From Argopecten irradians (lineage: Eukaryota; Mollusca; Bivalvia; Pectinida; Pectinidae): 64,000 bases of DNA. The stretch spans positions 19,868,864 to 19,932,863 of the forward strand of contig NC_091140.1 in NCBI RefSeq assembly GCF_041381155.1, read 5' to 3'. Under the pieces are notes generated by a model. That model ran no database searches. It was given only the letters and a program-made list of their open reading frames with translations, and was not told the origin of the DNA. The translations under genes and the position numbers were made by a program. Numbering within the stretch: the first letter of the stretch is position 1; every line of letters starts with the position of its first letter. Shown here piece after piece: positions 52,801-64,000 of this stretch.

Positions 52801-53610
52801 CTGGAGTGTCGATCTCCAGCCGGCAAGGTGAATGGCGAGTGGACTAATCACTATAACACCCAGCAACAGCAATTAATAGGGAGGGTCAGTTATCTAACTT
52901 TATCAATTGCATATGAATATAATATATTGATGACATTGTTTACAGTCAAAGCAGCATTTAATAATTATATTTACCACTAGCCTTTATGGCAATTATCTAT
53001 GTATGTTTTCTAGTTTTTATTTTGTATTTCTCAGGAAACATTTTTTCTCAATAGTATTACAAAATGGTTTAAAGAGAGTCTTGTTCCGTATGAGTGTTAA
53101 AAAAAACACATTATTGAAATTTAAAAAAATATTTTTATTCGCTTGTGATGGTCCAGAAAGTAAAATGTATCGATTTTAATTGATTGATAGCATTGTGTTA
53201 TCTTTGTTTTAGATACTAAAATAATTGATAACTCTACCCCATTGAAGACCACGACTACACCAAAGAGTACAGCGAGTAAGTGTTTAGTAAACAACTTTGG
53301 CAATATGTCATGTCATCATGGCAATCCAATATACACGCATATGGTGAATAGAAAGTCAGGAAAAATAATTTATTATTTTGATTCATTGAGACAAACTTAC
53401 TTACCAAGCGCAGCGATGATAAAAGGAAACACATATTCCAACGGAACACAATATGATTAAAACGTCCCTCGTCACCCTTTAATCTATTGTCCCCATCTTC
53501 TAACGTCACTGTAAAGATTCGCACTTCTGTTGTCGGTTTAATTCGGTAATGTGTCATGTTTTCTTCAGCGACCCCACCAGTTACTACAGACAAAACTGCG
53601 ATCAGGCCAG
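49852..53610 (+). pseudogene. 5'-truncated copy of the modular Cys-domain gene
   Basis: Contains exon 5 from its middle (49852-49908), exon 6 (50537-50581), exon 20 (51294-51353), exon 21 (52387-52509, Cys domain 9), exon 22 (53213-53275) and exon 23 (53569-53610). All keep GT-AG sites and phase 1, and all are open. Homology jumps from intron 6 to intron 19 near 51118, a deletion of about 10.4 kb relative to the parent. Homology ends near 53880 in intron 23. It has no start codon, signal peptide or last exon. Transcription could come only from read-through or a new promoter. I call it a pseudogene because of structure, not because of stops. Confidence 0.8.
52725..52840. repeat. dispersed repeat fragment
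   Basis: GGAGGAAACCGGAGTGCCC, GGGGAAAACCCACGGG and GTCGATCTCCAGCC resemble a repeat I recall as very common in bivalve genomes. From memory, not checked. Confidence 0.4.
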
Positions 53611-53880
53611 GTAAGATCCTCAATCTAGTTTCATTTTCTTGTATTTTAATTTTCGGTTGTTGAACTCATATAAATGTATTTTTGGAGCAAAATTTATAAA
53701 AAAAAATTGAAAGTTAAATATCTACAAAATAACAATTATAAATGTATACTCTTATCGAAACCTTAGATATGAACCACTACAAACAGCCGTGTAATTTATT
53801 TCACATAAATATGGAAATTTAATGAATTTTTTGTTATTCTATTAATCCGCCATCGGTCTACATACCTAGTAATAGGACTA

Positions 53881-55334
53881 TTTACAATAAGCTGTATACG
53901 TATACGCATAAGTATACGGATACGTATTTAAGGAGGAGCAATCATTATTTGTACTTTTTTTTCTAAATTTAGAATAAGACTTATGATATCGTCACAGGAT
54001 AGCTACCTGCTTGAACAAAAATGCACTATCATTTCGTGGCACGTGTGTACCTTGGTGAACTTGTATGTACGCTAGTAATTAGTGTGGTTCATTATGGTGG
54101 CTGATTTCGGTCATGTCGCTTGACGAGCCCGCTATGCGACAGTGAGCCAAGTGAATGAGCAATTAGAATTACACACTGTCGCATGACGCATTATCGCTCT
54201 TCGCATGTCGCACTATCGCATGGCGCTTTGTGGCCAGTTGCGACCCCGCCTTCAACAATGCACCATGCGAAGAGCGATACTACAACAGTGTGTCAAGCTA
54301 AGAGTGTCAGTTTTGAAAGTTTGCCAATACGTCATGCGGCAAGGCATCATGTGATAAACATATTGTCATATGGTGTACTGTGGCTCTTCGTACGGCGATT
54401 TGTTGCCAGTGGCAACCATGCAATGAAACAGTGCGACGATGTGCTATGCGACATTGTGACAATTGGTCATGTAACAATGCACTAAGTGAAGATCGACAAT
54501 TTGCCATGCGACAACGCATTATCGCACCAACGTCTCTTTGCTTGCAGCATCAATGGGGACAACCTACGTCACCGGAAGTGATATCGGGCACACAAAAACA
54601 ATGGAAAAACGCCCGCTTCAAGATGAAAATCGGCTGAAAATATGACATAAAAGCAATGCATCTTCTAAATCTATCGTGCGTCAAAAACAGTGTATTGTTA
54701 GAGATTCTATGAAGCTATTAAATATCGTCAAAGTAGCTCAGATAATGCAAACACCTCGACATAATATTTTTCGACAGCAGGGATATCGGTCACATTTTAT
54801 TCAATAAAACGTTAAAAGTTGTAAATAAATAAAATTTGCTGTCATACAACCGTCCCGTTTACTAATACGTAATATATGACTGTTGAAAGAAAATATTTCA
54901 TTCATAACATCTGCTAGTGGAGAAACATAGACGGTGCTTAATTAGAAATTATGAAAGTGATATCGGTCACACTTAGAACTTTAGGGGTAACGGTCACATC
55001 CATTTTTTTCTTTGTAGATCCAGTCTGCTGATGTTAACCACGTTTTGTTTATGAAAATCGATTAAACTTAATTATTAATTATTTTTTACTTTTATAATTA
55101 AAAATATTTCAAGTGCTGCAGCTTTATAAAAAGGTGTTAAAATTAGAAACTTTAAACCTCAGACAGACGGAGAAAAATATACTTAAACAGTTTTCATTAT
55201 GACAAAAAAGAGCGAAAGTGATAGACCGTACTACTTTAATTTTGGATTATTTTAAAGTACATGTGTACCCCTGACAAAATGTTACTTTCGGTATAATACA
55301 CAGAGAATAATTATTTGATGCTACAAAACCTTAC
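53881..55334. other. sequence unique to duplication unit 2
   Basis: Replaces the end of the modular gene and glycosyltransferase exons 2-3. It holds a CG-rich inverted-repeat island (54110-54540) and three copies of GATATCGG[T/G]CACA (near 54580, 54782 and 54959). No gene is supported. Confidence 0.55.
54110..54540. repeat. island of GCGACA/TGTCGC repeats with a 16-bp perfect inverted repeat
   Basis: TATCGCTCTTCGCATG (54192-54207) and its exact inverse (54264-54279) lie 56 bases apart, with ACACACTGT and ACAGTGTGT extending the symmetry outward. CATGCGACA/TGTCGCATG-like words recur many times. The long open frames on both strands here follow from the repeats. Confidence 0.65.
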
Positions 55335-55497
55335 CGTCTTCATCTGCGTGTCCATGTATATCTTCAAAACTCATTTGATACACTAAACTTTTAGTTATAA
55401 TGACTGCATTTTCTCCCAGGAAAACACGGACGAACATGAACCACAATAACAAAATGGACAATATATACATGAATGTGCATCTCCTCGTTAAGTACAT
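55335..55497 (-). pseudogene. orphan copy of glycosyltransferase exon 1
   Basis: 54 open codons plus one base and a good donor (G|GTAAGG), matching 42184-42340. The shared core is VFLGENAVIITKSL, and HGHADED (HGHADED against RGHADED) precedes the donor. Catalytic exons 2-3 are absent downstream (53.9-55.3 kb), so at best it encodes a signal anchor. Its sequence is still open, suggesting a recent loss or use as a leader exon. Confidence 0.75.
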
Positions 55498-58400
55498 GCT
55501 GATAGTGATGTTACACTGTCCGCACACATAGAAGTTTGTCATCCAAATGTCTGAAGGTCATAGAATGTATATGATATTGATTTTGTTGCGAAAGTGTTAT
55601 AACGTTTTCAACATGAAAAGACATGTCGTACAAATTGATCTGATATCCATACAAAGGCTAGCTATTATGAAACCTGATTTCTTCGCTTACAAATCTCTCG
55701 ATATTTCCTCCATATGTTACATCAAACACTGATCAAATAACGGCTACCTGTGGTGTACTCAATTTACATCATTAATAAGTAGATGATTAAAGGATAGCAA
55801 AGTTTGACAAGCAAAGACTTAGATGAACACATCGACATTTAATATTGTTTTATTTTATAATTATTATCATTTATCTTACGATTACGTCTTGCCATTTCAT
55901 GATAATTCACAGGTTTCACATTGTATCTATACAAGATACCCCGACACATAATATATAATGCGTTCTTTTTACAGGTAAAGTTCAACTTTTACTTGTTTCT
56001 TTGGGTTATTTTGCCATTGTTGGATACTTCGTATATGTATTATCCATGATTGTGTTATGTGAACGTGTGTGATTTGGATGAATGTGGTGATTTGTAAATA
56101 CGCAAAATCAAGGTGTGTCACTCTTTAAATGTAAGGAATGACCAAAACAGATACTGTCCAATGCCTTATGTTTGTAAATCTAAATCAAGGGACAAAGCCT
56201 TAATTTTCCAAGACGAATTGGGAATTACCAAAACAGATACATAAATTCATTATTCAGTTTATATTGGGTTTTTTCATGTGTGTGTTCAAATTTATCAATG
56301 AATGCTCAGCTTCTTAAAGTTAATTAATCATTCAGTTGTCCTTACAAAAATACATGTGATAACAAAAAGATTTTAAATCTCCAAATATCCATGCATAACT
56401 GATGAATTAAGTGATGAATTTACTTTTGATAGGTATTATAACCATACCTGTATTACGCACGACTAGATGCATTTCGGGGTACGGCACTTCCCCGTTTTCG
56501 TACCATCTGACTCGTAATTCCGAGAAATGTATACCGTACGCGTGTCAATATCGACAGCCTTGTACTAGAAGGTCGTCAGCCATATTGATGATATTGTCTC
56601 GACACAACAAGCGACCTGGTCGGATCAAACAGGTAACATAAACAATACAAAACACGCATATTTACTCTAATATCTACACATCTATTAAAGGCACTCATTT
56701 AAAGTATCTAATGTGTATTAGACAAATCGGTTTTGTTGTAAATGTTTGATTTATATGTCTTCCTTGTAAACATCGTAAGCTCGGCATGGCCTACTTTCGT
56801 TTTAGGTTAAAATAATACTGCGATGAAATTGAGCTGATTTTCATATCAATTATTGTGTAGTTGTCTTTTATTACTGTCGAGAACCTATTGCATTCTTAAC
56901 TGCCTGTAACATATATGCTGAAAATACTAGTATGCGAAATACATATAATTATCATAGTTGAAGGGTGCGCATATGGTCGATATAGAAACCGAAAGCAGGA
57001 AAACAGGGATGACGAAATTCTGTACTAGTGAAATATTAAACTTGTTAAATTAATTGAACTGTTCTATAAGAGGCAATTTTTGTATTACTACTATTTATTC
57101 TTACCGCATGACCATGTACATGTTGTATAAAATAAAGTATCATACAATGAAAAGACTTCTTGGTTCTAGGTTGTTTTGAAAGATTTGAAAGGGCTTATTC
57201 GCTGGTCATTTTCAATGAGAAACAGTACTGTTAAGTATAAGATGAATTAAAATTACCTGTCTGTTTATACATTGGTAAACGTAATATAATAAGCGCACTA
57301 ATCGACATTGTGTTTCCCTTGCCTCAGAGCAAGCTACGATGACCGAGTTGTTTTAATATGTGTTCAGACATGTTATCACTAGTCCTTCACCTCAGGTTAT
57401 CGACCTAGCAATATGGCAGCTACATTTACCAGGTCATTGTCTTAGGTCGATGTGTTCCAGGGTTTTCTAGCTTTCCTACATATCCTAAAGCGGACAAGTC
57501 CTTTTAATAACCTTGACAAGTCGATAGCGAGTCTCCTTTGTTATTTGTTAGACTGGTTTGATATTATGTTGATACTAAAGCCATGTAAGCAGTCAAGTGT
57601 CCATATAAACGTATATGTTTAGTGATATGACAGGACATAAAATTAAAAAAAAACAAAGTTATATCAGCTCTCCTGATTGATGGTTTTTATCTCTCTAAAC
57701 GTAGTCCAATGAAGGTACAGGGATGGGTCGGGATCCAATTTAAAAGATTTTGATAGCCTTAACCTAATTCATTAATGAGTAACGAGGGGGAACTTTAATT
57801 TGTGATTCACGGCTATAAATAGACACAGCGTATACAATGTACGTATACTCTATGTGTCGTGGATTCTCCGTAAGTTCGTGTATTGTACAGTGCATCTAGA
57901 TCCCATTCAAATTTGATACAAACGACTCAATGTATAATGTTTGTCCGTATATTCGAATTAAAAATTGAAAATCTAATTCTTGTTTCCTAAATTTTTATAA
58001 CTTCAATAAGAAATTGTTGATACATGACATCACTTTTAAAGCTAATTAAACTACAAATATTAGTTTTTTATAGTATCTAAAATGGAATTTATTAAGATCA
58101 TTTTTCGGAAGCTTGCAAAGCTGTAGTTACATTCAGAGTCAAACATTTTGATCAGGGTCGTGTGACCATACAATGACACTAGTATAGTCTATATTTGAAA
58201 TTTGATGACAGTCATACACACAATTACTGAAATACATCGCTGCAATTTCATAAAAGGCAATATTTGAAATGGAAAAAAAATTCTTTCTAAAAAGCATTTC
58301 TATAAACTGTTAAGATAACTTGAATAATAGAATAATGGATATTACTAAAGTAAACTCTTCATTACGAATAAGTTGCCAGAGACCGGAATTTCACGGTTGA

Positions 58401-59712
58401 TTACGGCGTGCACAAGTATTCTTAAAATTGTAAAGAGGCTTTTCAACATTTAAATTTTTCAAAAATCTATATGGAAAAAAATATTCACACTAACAACGAT
58501 AGTCCTAGGCCTGTTACAGGTGATATGGGTCCGAGTTCGGGTTTATTTGACGTGTCGTACAATGTACGTAAATGTCTATTATTAATTGTGACATTTCCCG
58601 TTCGATGTTTAGATTTGAGGAAACCTAGCCAGAGTGCGTTTACAGTATTTATGGCTTTACCTATAAGACTGTTGTGTATCGTACTCTCTTTGATAAGGCA
58701 CTAGACAGAATACCTTCCATCTATCATTACCCCTTATTTCCATTAAACCAATTGCAGGCTAATGAATTCGAATTCACAGCATACATAAGAATAATTTGCG
58801 CTGGCCGATTCTAGTTTAATGTTCTCTACGCAGTGATAAGTACGTCATGGATTTCAAAGCAGCATTGGGGGCATAAACTTCTAGATATTAGATATACATA
58901 AACTGTTCAAACATTTCATTTATGTATTTTTTCATATCATTTCTAACAGAACAATGAGCACATTGCATAGTATCATTTATATCCGTGATAATCAATTCCT
59001 TAAACGTCAGTGTCGAGTAGATATAAATATGACAGCATTTTAACAAAAAAAAATTGACAGGAATACTCTGTTGTTATTTAACGACAAATTATCTACCAAA
59101 TCTACCTCGCAGGCTGAACTGTGTTTGAACACGAATATTTAAAAGTTATAATCGATGGCTCACAATACATGTTTAGTTAAGATAACATGTAACATATTTT
59201 GTGCAGGGTAGGATATCCGCGATATTCCACTCTGGTCATATCCACCCAGGATTATGTCTTGGTAAAACTGAAGGTTCTGTGCTTGGCACCATGTAAAACA
59301 GGTAGATTTTGATATATATATCAAAGGACTAAATAACGGTATGATAGATTGTATGGCTTCCAAAATGGAAGTATATGTTAGGCATGCGTTGGTAAGTGTT
59401 TTCCTCCTGAAATGTCTACAGTTTTGCTATGTCATAGTCCAGGGGTACGACAGTTCATACTGTTACATTATCTGTGGATAGAAATCAATACATTCACCAA
59501 AACCATTTCATTGTGTAGATAACGTGGTCAATTTGTTATTTATAACTCGACAAGTATGTCAGCATTGTAAGACGACAGGTGAACTCGACCAGAATATTGT
59601 ATTCAGGTTGAAATAGCTTCATTCACTAAAATTGTGTATATATATATATATGAATATAATCATGATATTATTATTAATTAATTCTAATTGAACATCTTTG
59701 TTATATATGTAG
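55498..59712. other. intergenic, paralogous to 42.3-48.2 kb
   Basis: No supported gene. A signal-peptide-like frame at 56411-56638 lies in a part without a clear counterpart in unit 1. TA microsatellite near 59635-59652. Confidence 0.55.
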
Positions 59713-59744
59713 TGTGAGTGAATCCCCGTCATACCCCCGACAAA

Positions 59745-60369
59745 ATGTCGTCCAATTACGAGGCCGTCGTGGCTATCGACTTCGGTACAACTTATTCAGG
59801 GTATGCCTTCTCCAGGACAGACGAATACAAGAAGGTAACATATCATCATATAGCGGCAACAAAATACGACAATGACAAAGATGATTGAAAACCATCATAA
59901 TTGAATAGGATGTAAAAATATATAGTTGCTGTTACTTTCTAGAATAACAATTTGATATTTAACAGCATCTATTGTAATTTCTCTTAATCTAGTTTTTAAG
60001 AGTTATCTTATGCGTCGTTGTTTATCAAGATACAGTTAGTAATTTATGTTTGTCTTATTTATTGATGGCCCAAAGACGCTTGGCGGCATAATACATATCA
60101 AGAAACTGATTTTGAAATACTAAATTACAATTCCAGTATAATTTCGTTTGTAGGACCCAATGAAGATATCGGCCAACACATCATGGCCAGCCGGCACAGC
60201 AGGACTGATGTCAATGAAGTGTCCTACCTGTATTCTGTTTGACAAGGACAAAAATTTTGTCAATTTTGGCTACGAGGCTGAGGACAAGTACTCAAACCTT
60301 TCCCTGGACAATCTTCATCATGAATACTACTTCTTCAAGCAGTTTAAAATGTCGCTGCACAAGAATACG
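59745..60369 (+). CDS. HSPA12-like Hsp70 family protein, first two coding exons (partial)
   Basis: Exon 1 (59745-59834, 30 codons) reads MSSNYEAVVAIDFGTTYSGY and continues AFSRTDEYKK, the phosphate-1 loop of the ATPase. It is preceded by an acceptor at 59711-59712, so an upstream untranslated exon exists. Exon 2 (60154-60369, 72 codons) carries SMKCPTCILF and FGYEAEDKYSNLS and ends HHEYYFFKQFKMSLHKNT. Both exons are open and phase 0. HSPA12 proteins are atypical cytosolic Hsp70 relatives of over 600 residues, expanded in bivalves. The remaining exons should lie beyond the window, because a 578-bp MITE and a transposon-like gene fill the rest of the visible intron. Confidence 0.8.
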
Positions 60370-60553
60370 GTACGTAATTCAGAACTATTACCTGTTTTTC
60401 CGGTGTTGATAGTTTGTTTAAAACATATGGAGAAACATGTTACATGTCAAACCTTTTTAGTACATCGCTTGCTTACAGACGCTCTATTCCCATTTTATGG
60501 AATTGGTATTACTGTGCAGAATTATTTTCAGTTAAATCAATTATGGCATTATA

Positions 60554-61131
60554 CAGGGTGTCCCCAAAAAAACATGTACCGAGTTTGACGCTTTATAAAA
60601 ATGTTGTGATAGACGGAGGAACTCGATCTTTTTGCCATTAAAAAGGTAGTGATCTGCTCTGTACAACGATATATACAAGAGAAAGTCATATTTCGCTAAT
60701 TTTGCGATTTTATTCAGAAAATCAACAACGTTCAGTTAAAGAATGGGTGCAAGGTATGCGAACTTCTTTTCGATGACATGATGAATTCTGCCCCTGAAAT
60801 TCCTCACCACCTGACAATTTTATAAATTTGCTTCCTGCAGATGGAATGCATACCAGGATGACATTTTCAAAACATTTCATTTACTAAAGTAGGGAATTTC
60901 CGACCTCATTGTAGAGTTCAATAACAGCCTGAATCTTCATGGTGCTGGACAGTTACCAAAATGTGACATCATCGATGATGTCATCGTTTCTATTATGACG
61001 TCATCACACATGATGATGATGTAATCTGTACATTTTTATTCAATTAAGTTAGATTTGGATACTCCTGCTTTCCAAATCATTTTGAATTTTGAAAAAAAAT
61101 AGAATCGCAAACGTTATAACATGTCACCCTG
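60554..61131. mobile_element. mariner-like MITE with TA target
   Basis: Ends CAGGGTGTCCCC and, inverted, CAGGGTGACATG, flanked by TA on both sides (60552-60553 and 61132-61133). CAGGGTG ends and TA targets are typical of Tc1/mariner elements. The minus strand shows a short transposase-like start (MKIQAVIELYNEVGNSLL) near 60938-60885 that soon stops. A palindromic GATGATGTCATC tract lies at 60964-61024. Inserted in HSPA12 intron 2. Confidence 0.75.
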
Positions 61132-61542
61132 TATTCTGGCATCTAGTGCATTTGAGCCGCCGGCTGGGATTTAGGTCCTTAACTTCTAGCCAATGAAAAG
61201 GGAGAAAAATGGGAATTCCGTCAGACGTAATATTTTTGTACTATTTCCATTTCGCGCGAAAATGGAAACCTCACTTGCGTCATAAAAACGAAAAATACTC
61301 TTGATATGTCTATTTATGCATATACCTCAAATAGTTATTTCGAAACCTTATATATGTCAGTTAATTTCTCAAACAATAACATTGGCCGTTAATGTTAATA
61401 AAAGTATTTAATCAACAGAAAATATCGAAGCGAATGGGGTTTTCCCGTTTTCTGCAGAACACACTTCCGGTAGTTTGTTTACATTCGCTACGAACATGTG
61501 ACAGAACGAAAGTGTTGATTGTAAGGCACGGGGAAGTTTACC

Positions 61543-61605
61543 ATGTCTGTTCCACCAAATTTTAATGTTGTTGGATGCGATAGTAGAGATAGATACCGAT
61601 TTTAG
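61543..61605 (+). promoter_or_regulatory. upstream ATG overlapping the start of the next gene
   Basis: ACCATGT at 61543 has a better context than the ATG at 61565 and opens a 20-codon frame in another phase, stopping at 61603-61605. It would reduce initiation at 61565. Confidence 0.45.
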
Positions 61606-63922
61606 CCATTTTTTCCCATCTACGAGCCGGGGAAACAGTACTGATGAAGTACATGCATCGACTCAGGTTAGCGGTGATCATCAGTTCCAGGAAGATGAGT
61701 GTGATTTCGACATTGGAAGTGATGAGGAGGACAGCGAACAGTACTACGGTAAATCAGTAACACACTCACCTATTTTGAATACCAGAATGAGAATTTTCGT
61801 CAGAAATGGTAGTGAAAGGGATATTGAATCTGATCAAGAAACATGTGTTAGTGGTGACGATAATTTTGAGGATGATACGGAACAAGAGTGTGACACAACT
61901 CGTATGTGTAGCAAGGGTTGCCAAGCAAAGTTTCGAAATAGTGACATTGTGGAGAATAGACTGAACATACAGGGAATGGACAGAGATGTCAGAGACATGT
62001 TTATAATAGGCCAGCTTCAGGCGTGTGGTACAACAAGGAGTATGGATGGTGTATCTAGGCCTAACGTGAAACGACATCGGTTTGACTACCAGTTCCAGAA
62101 CACAAATATTTGTAAGTCATGTTTCCTCTACATCAACAACATCAATGGACATTATCTTAAAAATATCAGAACCCATTTTATTAAGCATGGTGCGGTTCCT
62201 AGGATACATGGAAACACAGGGAAAAAGCCCAAGAATGCTGTAACATATGACCATGTACAACAAGTAGTACAGTTTATTTCAAGGTATGTATAGTGTATTT
62301 ATGCACATGATGTAATTTATAGTTATAACTCAATGTCCTCCTATAAACTACAGTATTCGTAGATGAAAAGCAGAATATTCAAATACAAATGTACTCTATG
62401 TACATGCAGAATTAATGAAATGCTCTGAATTATTAATTTTAATTTTATTTGATTTAAGCAAAAGTAATATTACAAATCATAGACTATTACATTATAAATC
62501 ACTTGTCATTTAACTTAAAAATTTGACATAATTTTTTTTTCATCCGTAAGGTATGCAGATAAAATTGGATTGCCTCAGCCTGCTGCCCCACGTGGACGAG
62601 ATAGCTTTCCGCCAATTTATCTACCTGGCAGTGATACTTATATATCTGTTCATAAGAAGTACACTCAAGTTTGTCTGTGAGTATTAGATGAACCTCATAT
62701 CTGGTATTTATTAATACTAAAACTCTAATTAATGAATAAATGTCACCATATACGTATCCTCGATACCCCAGAGGTTCCGATCACTTACAATCTCTATACC
62801 CCTGAACTATCTCATAGTAAAATTGAGAAAAAAATCTGAACCAATCACAGGCCTGCAAAATTTCCTTTGAAGACTACAGAGAGAGTGATGCCCAACTTCA
62901 AAGCCACACAGTCAACAACAGTGTATCATTGGACAGCTCTTTTGATTTACAGCAAAGGACTAAATTGTATAACCTGTTCTGTTCTGTTGCCTACAGTTTT
63001 ACCATGAGATAGTCCATAGGTGTAGAGATTGTAAGTGATTTGAACCCCTGGAGTATCGAGGATGCCCTGTACCATATATAATGTATAATAAAAAATTATA
63101 TTACTGTATCATCCTTAGTGTGCTTTTGTCTACTCAATGGCTAGAACACAATATCTTTTAAAAGTTTTGCTAAATTGTTTAGGCATAAGAATAATAATTC
63201 AAATTTACTACTCTATATCGTTTCGCACAATCATGAATCTTAAAGATAAAATGATGGAATCTTTTTTATCTTCAACAGTGAAATAGGAAATAGATGTCTT
63301 TCCGAGACAACATTCAGGAGAATTTGGCATCAGTGTCTCCCTCATATTCAATTTATGTCCTGTAAGACTGATGTTTGTCACAAGTGTGAATCCTTCAGGA
63401 ATCGCATACAGAAGGTATGATAATTATTGCTATGCATATATGCAAAGTTATTTATAATATCATAATACATGTACTTCCTTGTGATACAGGTACCATGTTT
63501 TAACTAAAAAAATTCTTATAAAATGAAATAAGAAATGAAAATCAAAAGATGGTTTTGTGAACAAAAGAAATTATTTAATTTTTTTTTTTTGTGTCTAAAT
63601 TAGTCAACTTGCTAAAAATGAAATATTGTAAAATATAAAATAGGTTTTGACAAGATTTTGGTACATTAAAGGCTACCACAGAGACGGACAAAATGGAGGC
63701 CACTACAGACTTTGCTAACCACATTTCATCAGCTCAAATGGAGAGAGATTATTATCGAGAAAGGTGTCAGGCTGCTATTGCAGGTCTCTGAGATCACCCC
63801 AAGTCACATGTTGCTATTCCTCCAGCGTCCCTAGACCTCGATGATGTCCACTACACCTTTGATTTTGCCCAGAGTGTACTTCTACCCACCCATTGTAGAC
63901 AGGAAGGTGCTTTGTACTTCAG
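61565..63922 (+). CDS. transposon-like multi-exon protein, unnamed family (partial, one in-frame stop)
   Basis: Four exons: 61565-62283, 62551-62676, 63279-63414 and 63672-63922, continuing beyond the window. 61565 is the first in-frame ATG after a TGA at 61499. The product starts with an acidic, Ser-rich region (about 1-120), followed by a Cys-His cluster CKSCFLYINNINGHYLKNI and then RTHFIKH, a zinc-finger-like motif. Exon 2 has YADKIGLPQPAAPRGRD and exon 3 CKTDVCHKCESF. Exon 4 has ERDYYRERC and HYTFDFAQSVLLP. I recall this combination from a repeated family in cnidarian, fish and mollusc genomes with a possible RNase H-like transposase core. The name and class are uncertain. Acceptor 63671 was chosen because it alone gives the family-like IQK-ATTETDKMEA. 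An in-frame TGA at 63789 (CTCTGAGAT, possibly from CGA) breaks this copy. Confidence 0.65.
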
Positions 63923-64000
63923 GTAATTTTGTTTTATTAAATGCAAACTGTACACCTATATTTGAGTTGAATGAGAGGAAATCATTCAGTGACTGTGTTT

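Larger units (their letters stand above)
49852..60548. repeat. tandem segmental duplication, unit 2 (deleted form)
   Basis: Carries the 3' part of the modular gene, exon 1 of the glycosyltransferase and the HSPA12 5' exons in the order of unit 1. Missing are modular exons 7-19 and 24-27, glycosyltransferase exons 2-3 and the 1.4-kb element of 45322-46735. The end near 60548 matches the sequence at 49848 (CAGTTAAATCAATTAT). Confidence 0.8.

Noticed and set aside
58471-58704. 77-codon plus-strand frame
   Set aside because: No conserved features. The paralogous stretch in unit 1 does not keep the frame.
63645-63671. Acceptor AATAG at 63644 for exon 4 of the last gene
   Set aside because: It would put the exon in a frame that soon stops. 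The AG at 63670-63671 gives the family-like continuation.
1-64000. tRNA, rRNA and snRNA genes
   Set aside because: I looked for B-box-like GGTTCGANTCC and saw only an isolated weak match near 13268 with no cloverleaf. A dedicated scan would be decisive.

Overview
The window is eukaryotic nuclear DNA. It is AT-rich, with long introns, GT-AG splice sites, no operons and many short DNA-transposon derivatives. An HSPA12-type Hsp70 gene, a GT32/A4GALT-like glycosyltransferase, a histamine-H3-like GPCR and dispersed repeats that I recall from bivalve genomes together suggest a mollusc, most likely a bivalve. That placement is inference.

Layout. 0.2-4.4 kb: a 4.2-kb minisatellite (37-bp unit) with a 74-bp higher-order block. 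4.4-10.3 kb: no supported gene. 10.3-11.4 kb (minus): an intact single-exon class A GPCR with the D3.32 and E5.46 amine-site residues of H3/H4-type histamine receptors. 16.1-37.2 kb (plus): a gene I reconstructed exon by exon, with one untranslated and 26 coding exons giving 877 residues. It encodes a signal peptide, a 150-residue Thr-rich mucin segment, and eleven copies of a small domain C-x(22-27)-C-x10-C-x-C separated by Thr/Ser/Pro linkers. Every internal coding exon is phase 1-1, and part of the gene arose by a seven-exon block duplication. 39.2-42.3 kb (minus): a three-exon, 397-residue Golgi-type glycosyltransferase with a DTD motif. 45.3-46.7 kb: a broken mobile-element fossil. 48.2-49.6 kb: two decayed 5' fragments of an HSPA12-like gene. 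49.85-53.6 kb: a 5'-truncated copy of the modular gene. 55.3-55.5 kb: an orphan copy of the glycosyltransferase exon 1. 59.7-60.4 kb: open 5' exons of HSPA12. 61.6-63.9 kb: a four-exon, transposon-like gene running off the window.

The right half is best explained by one direct tandem duplication of about 29 kb. It starts inside exon 5 of the modular gene and ends inside intron 2 of HSPA12. This predicts which copies are beheaded and which keep their full context, and the observed decay fits. At least nine MITE-like elements with visible terminal inverted repeats lie in introns and flanks.

No RNA genes, CRISPR arrays or prokaryotic features were seen. Functional statements about ligands, chitin binding and mucin behaviour are inference from motifs.
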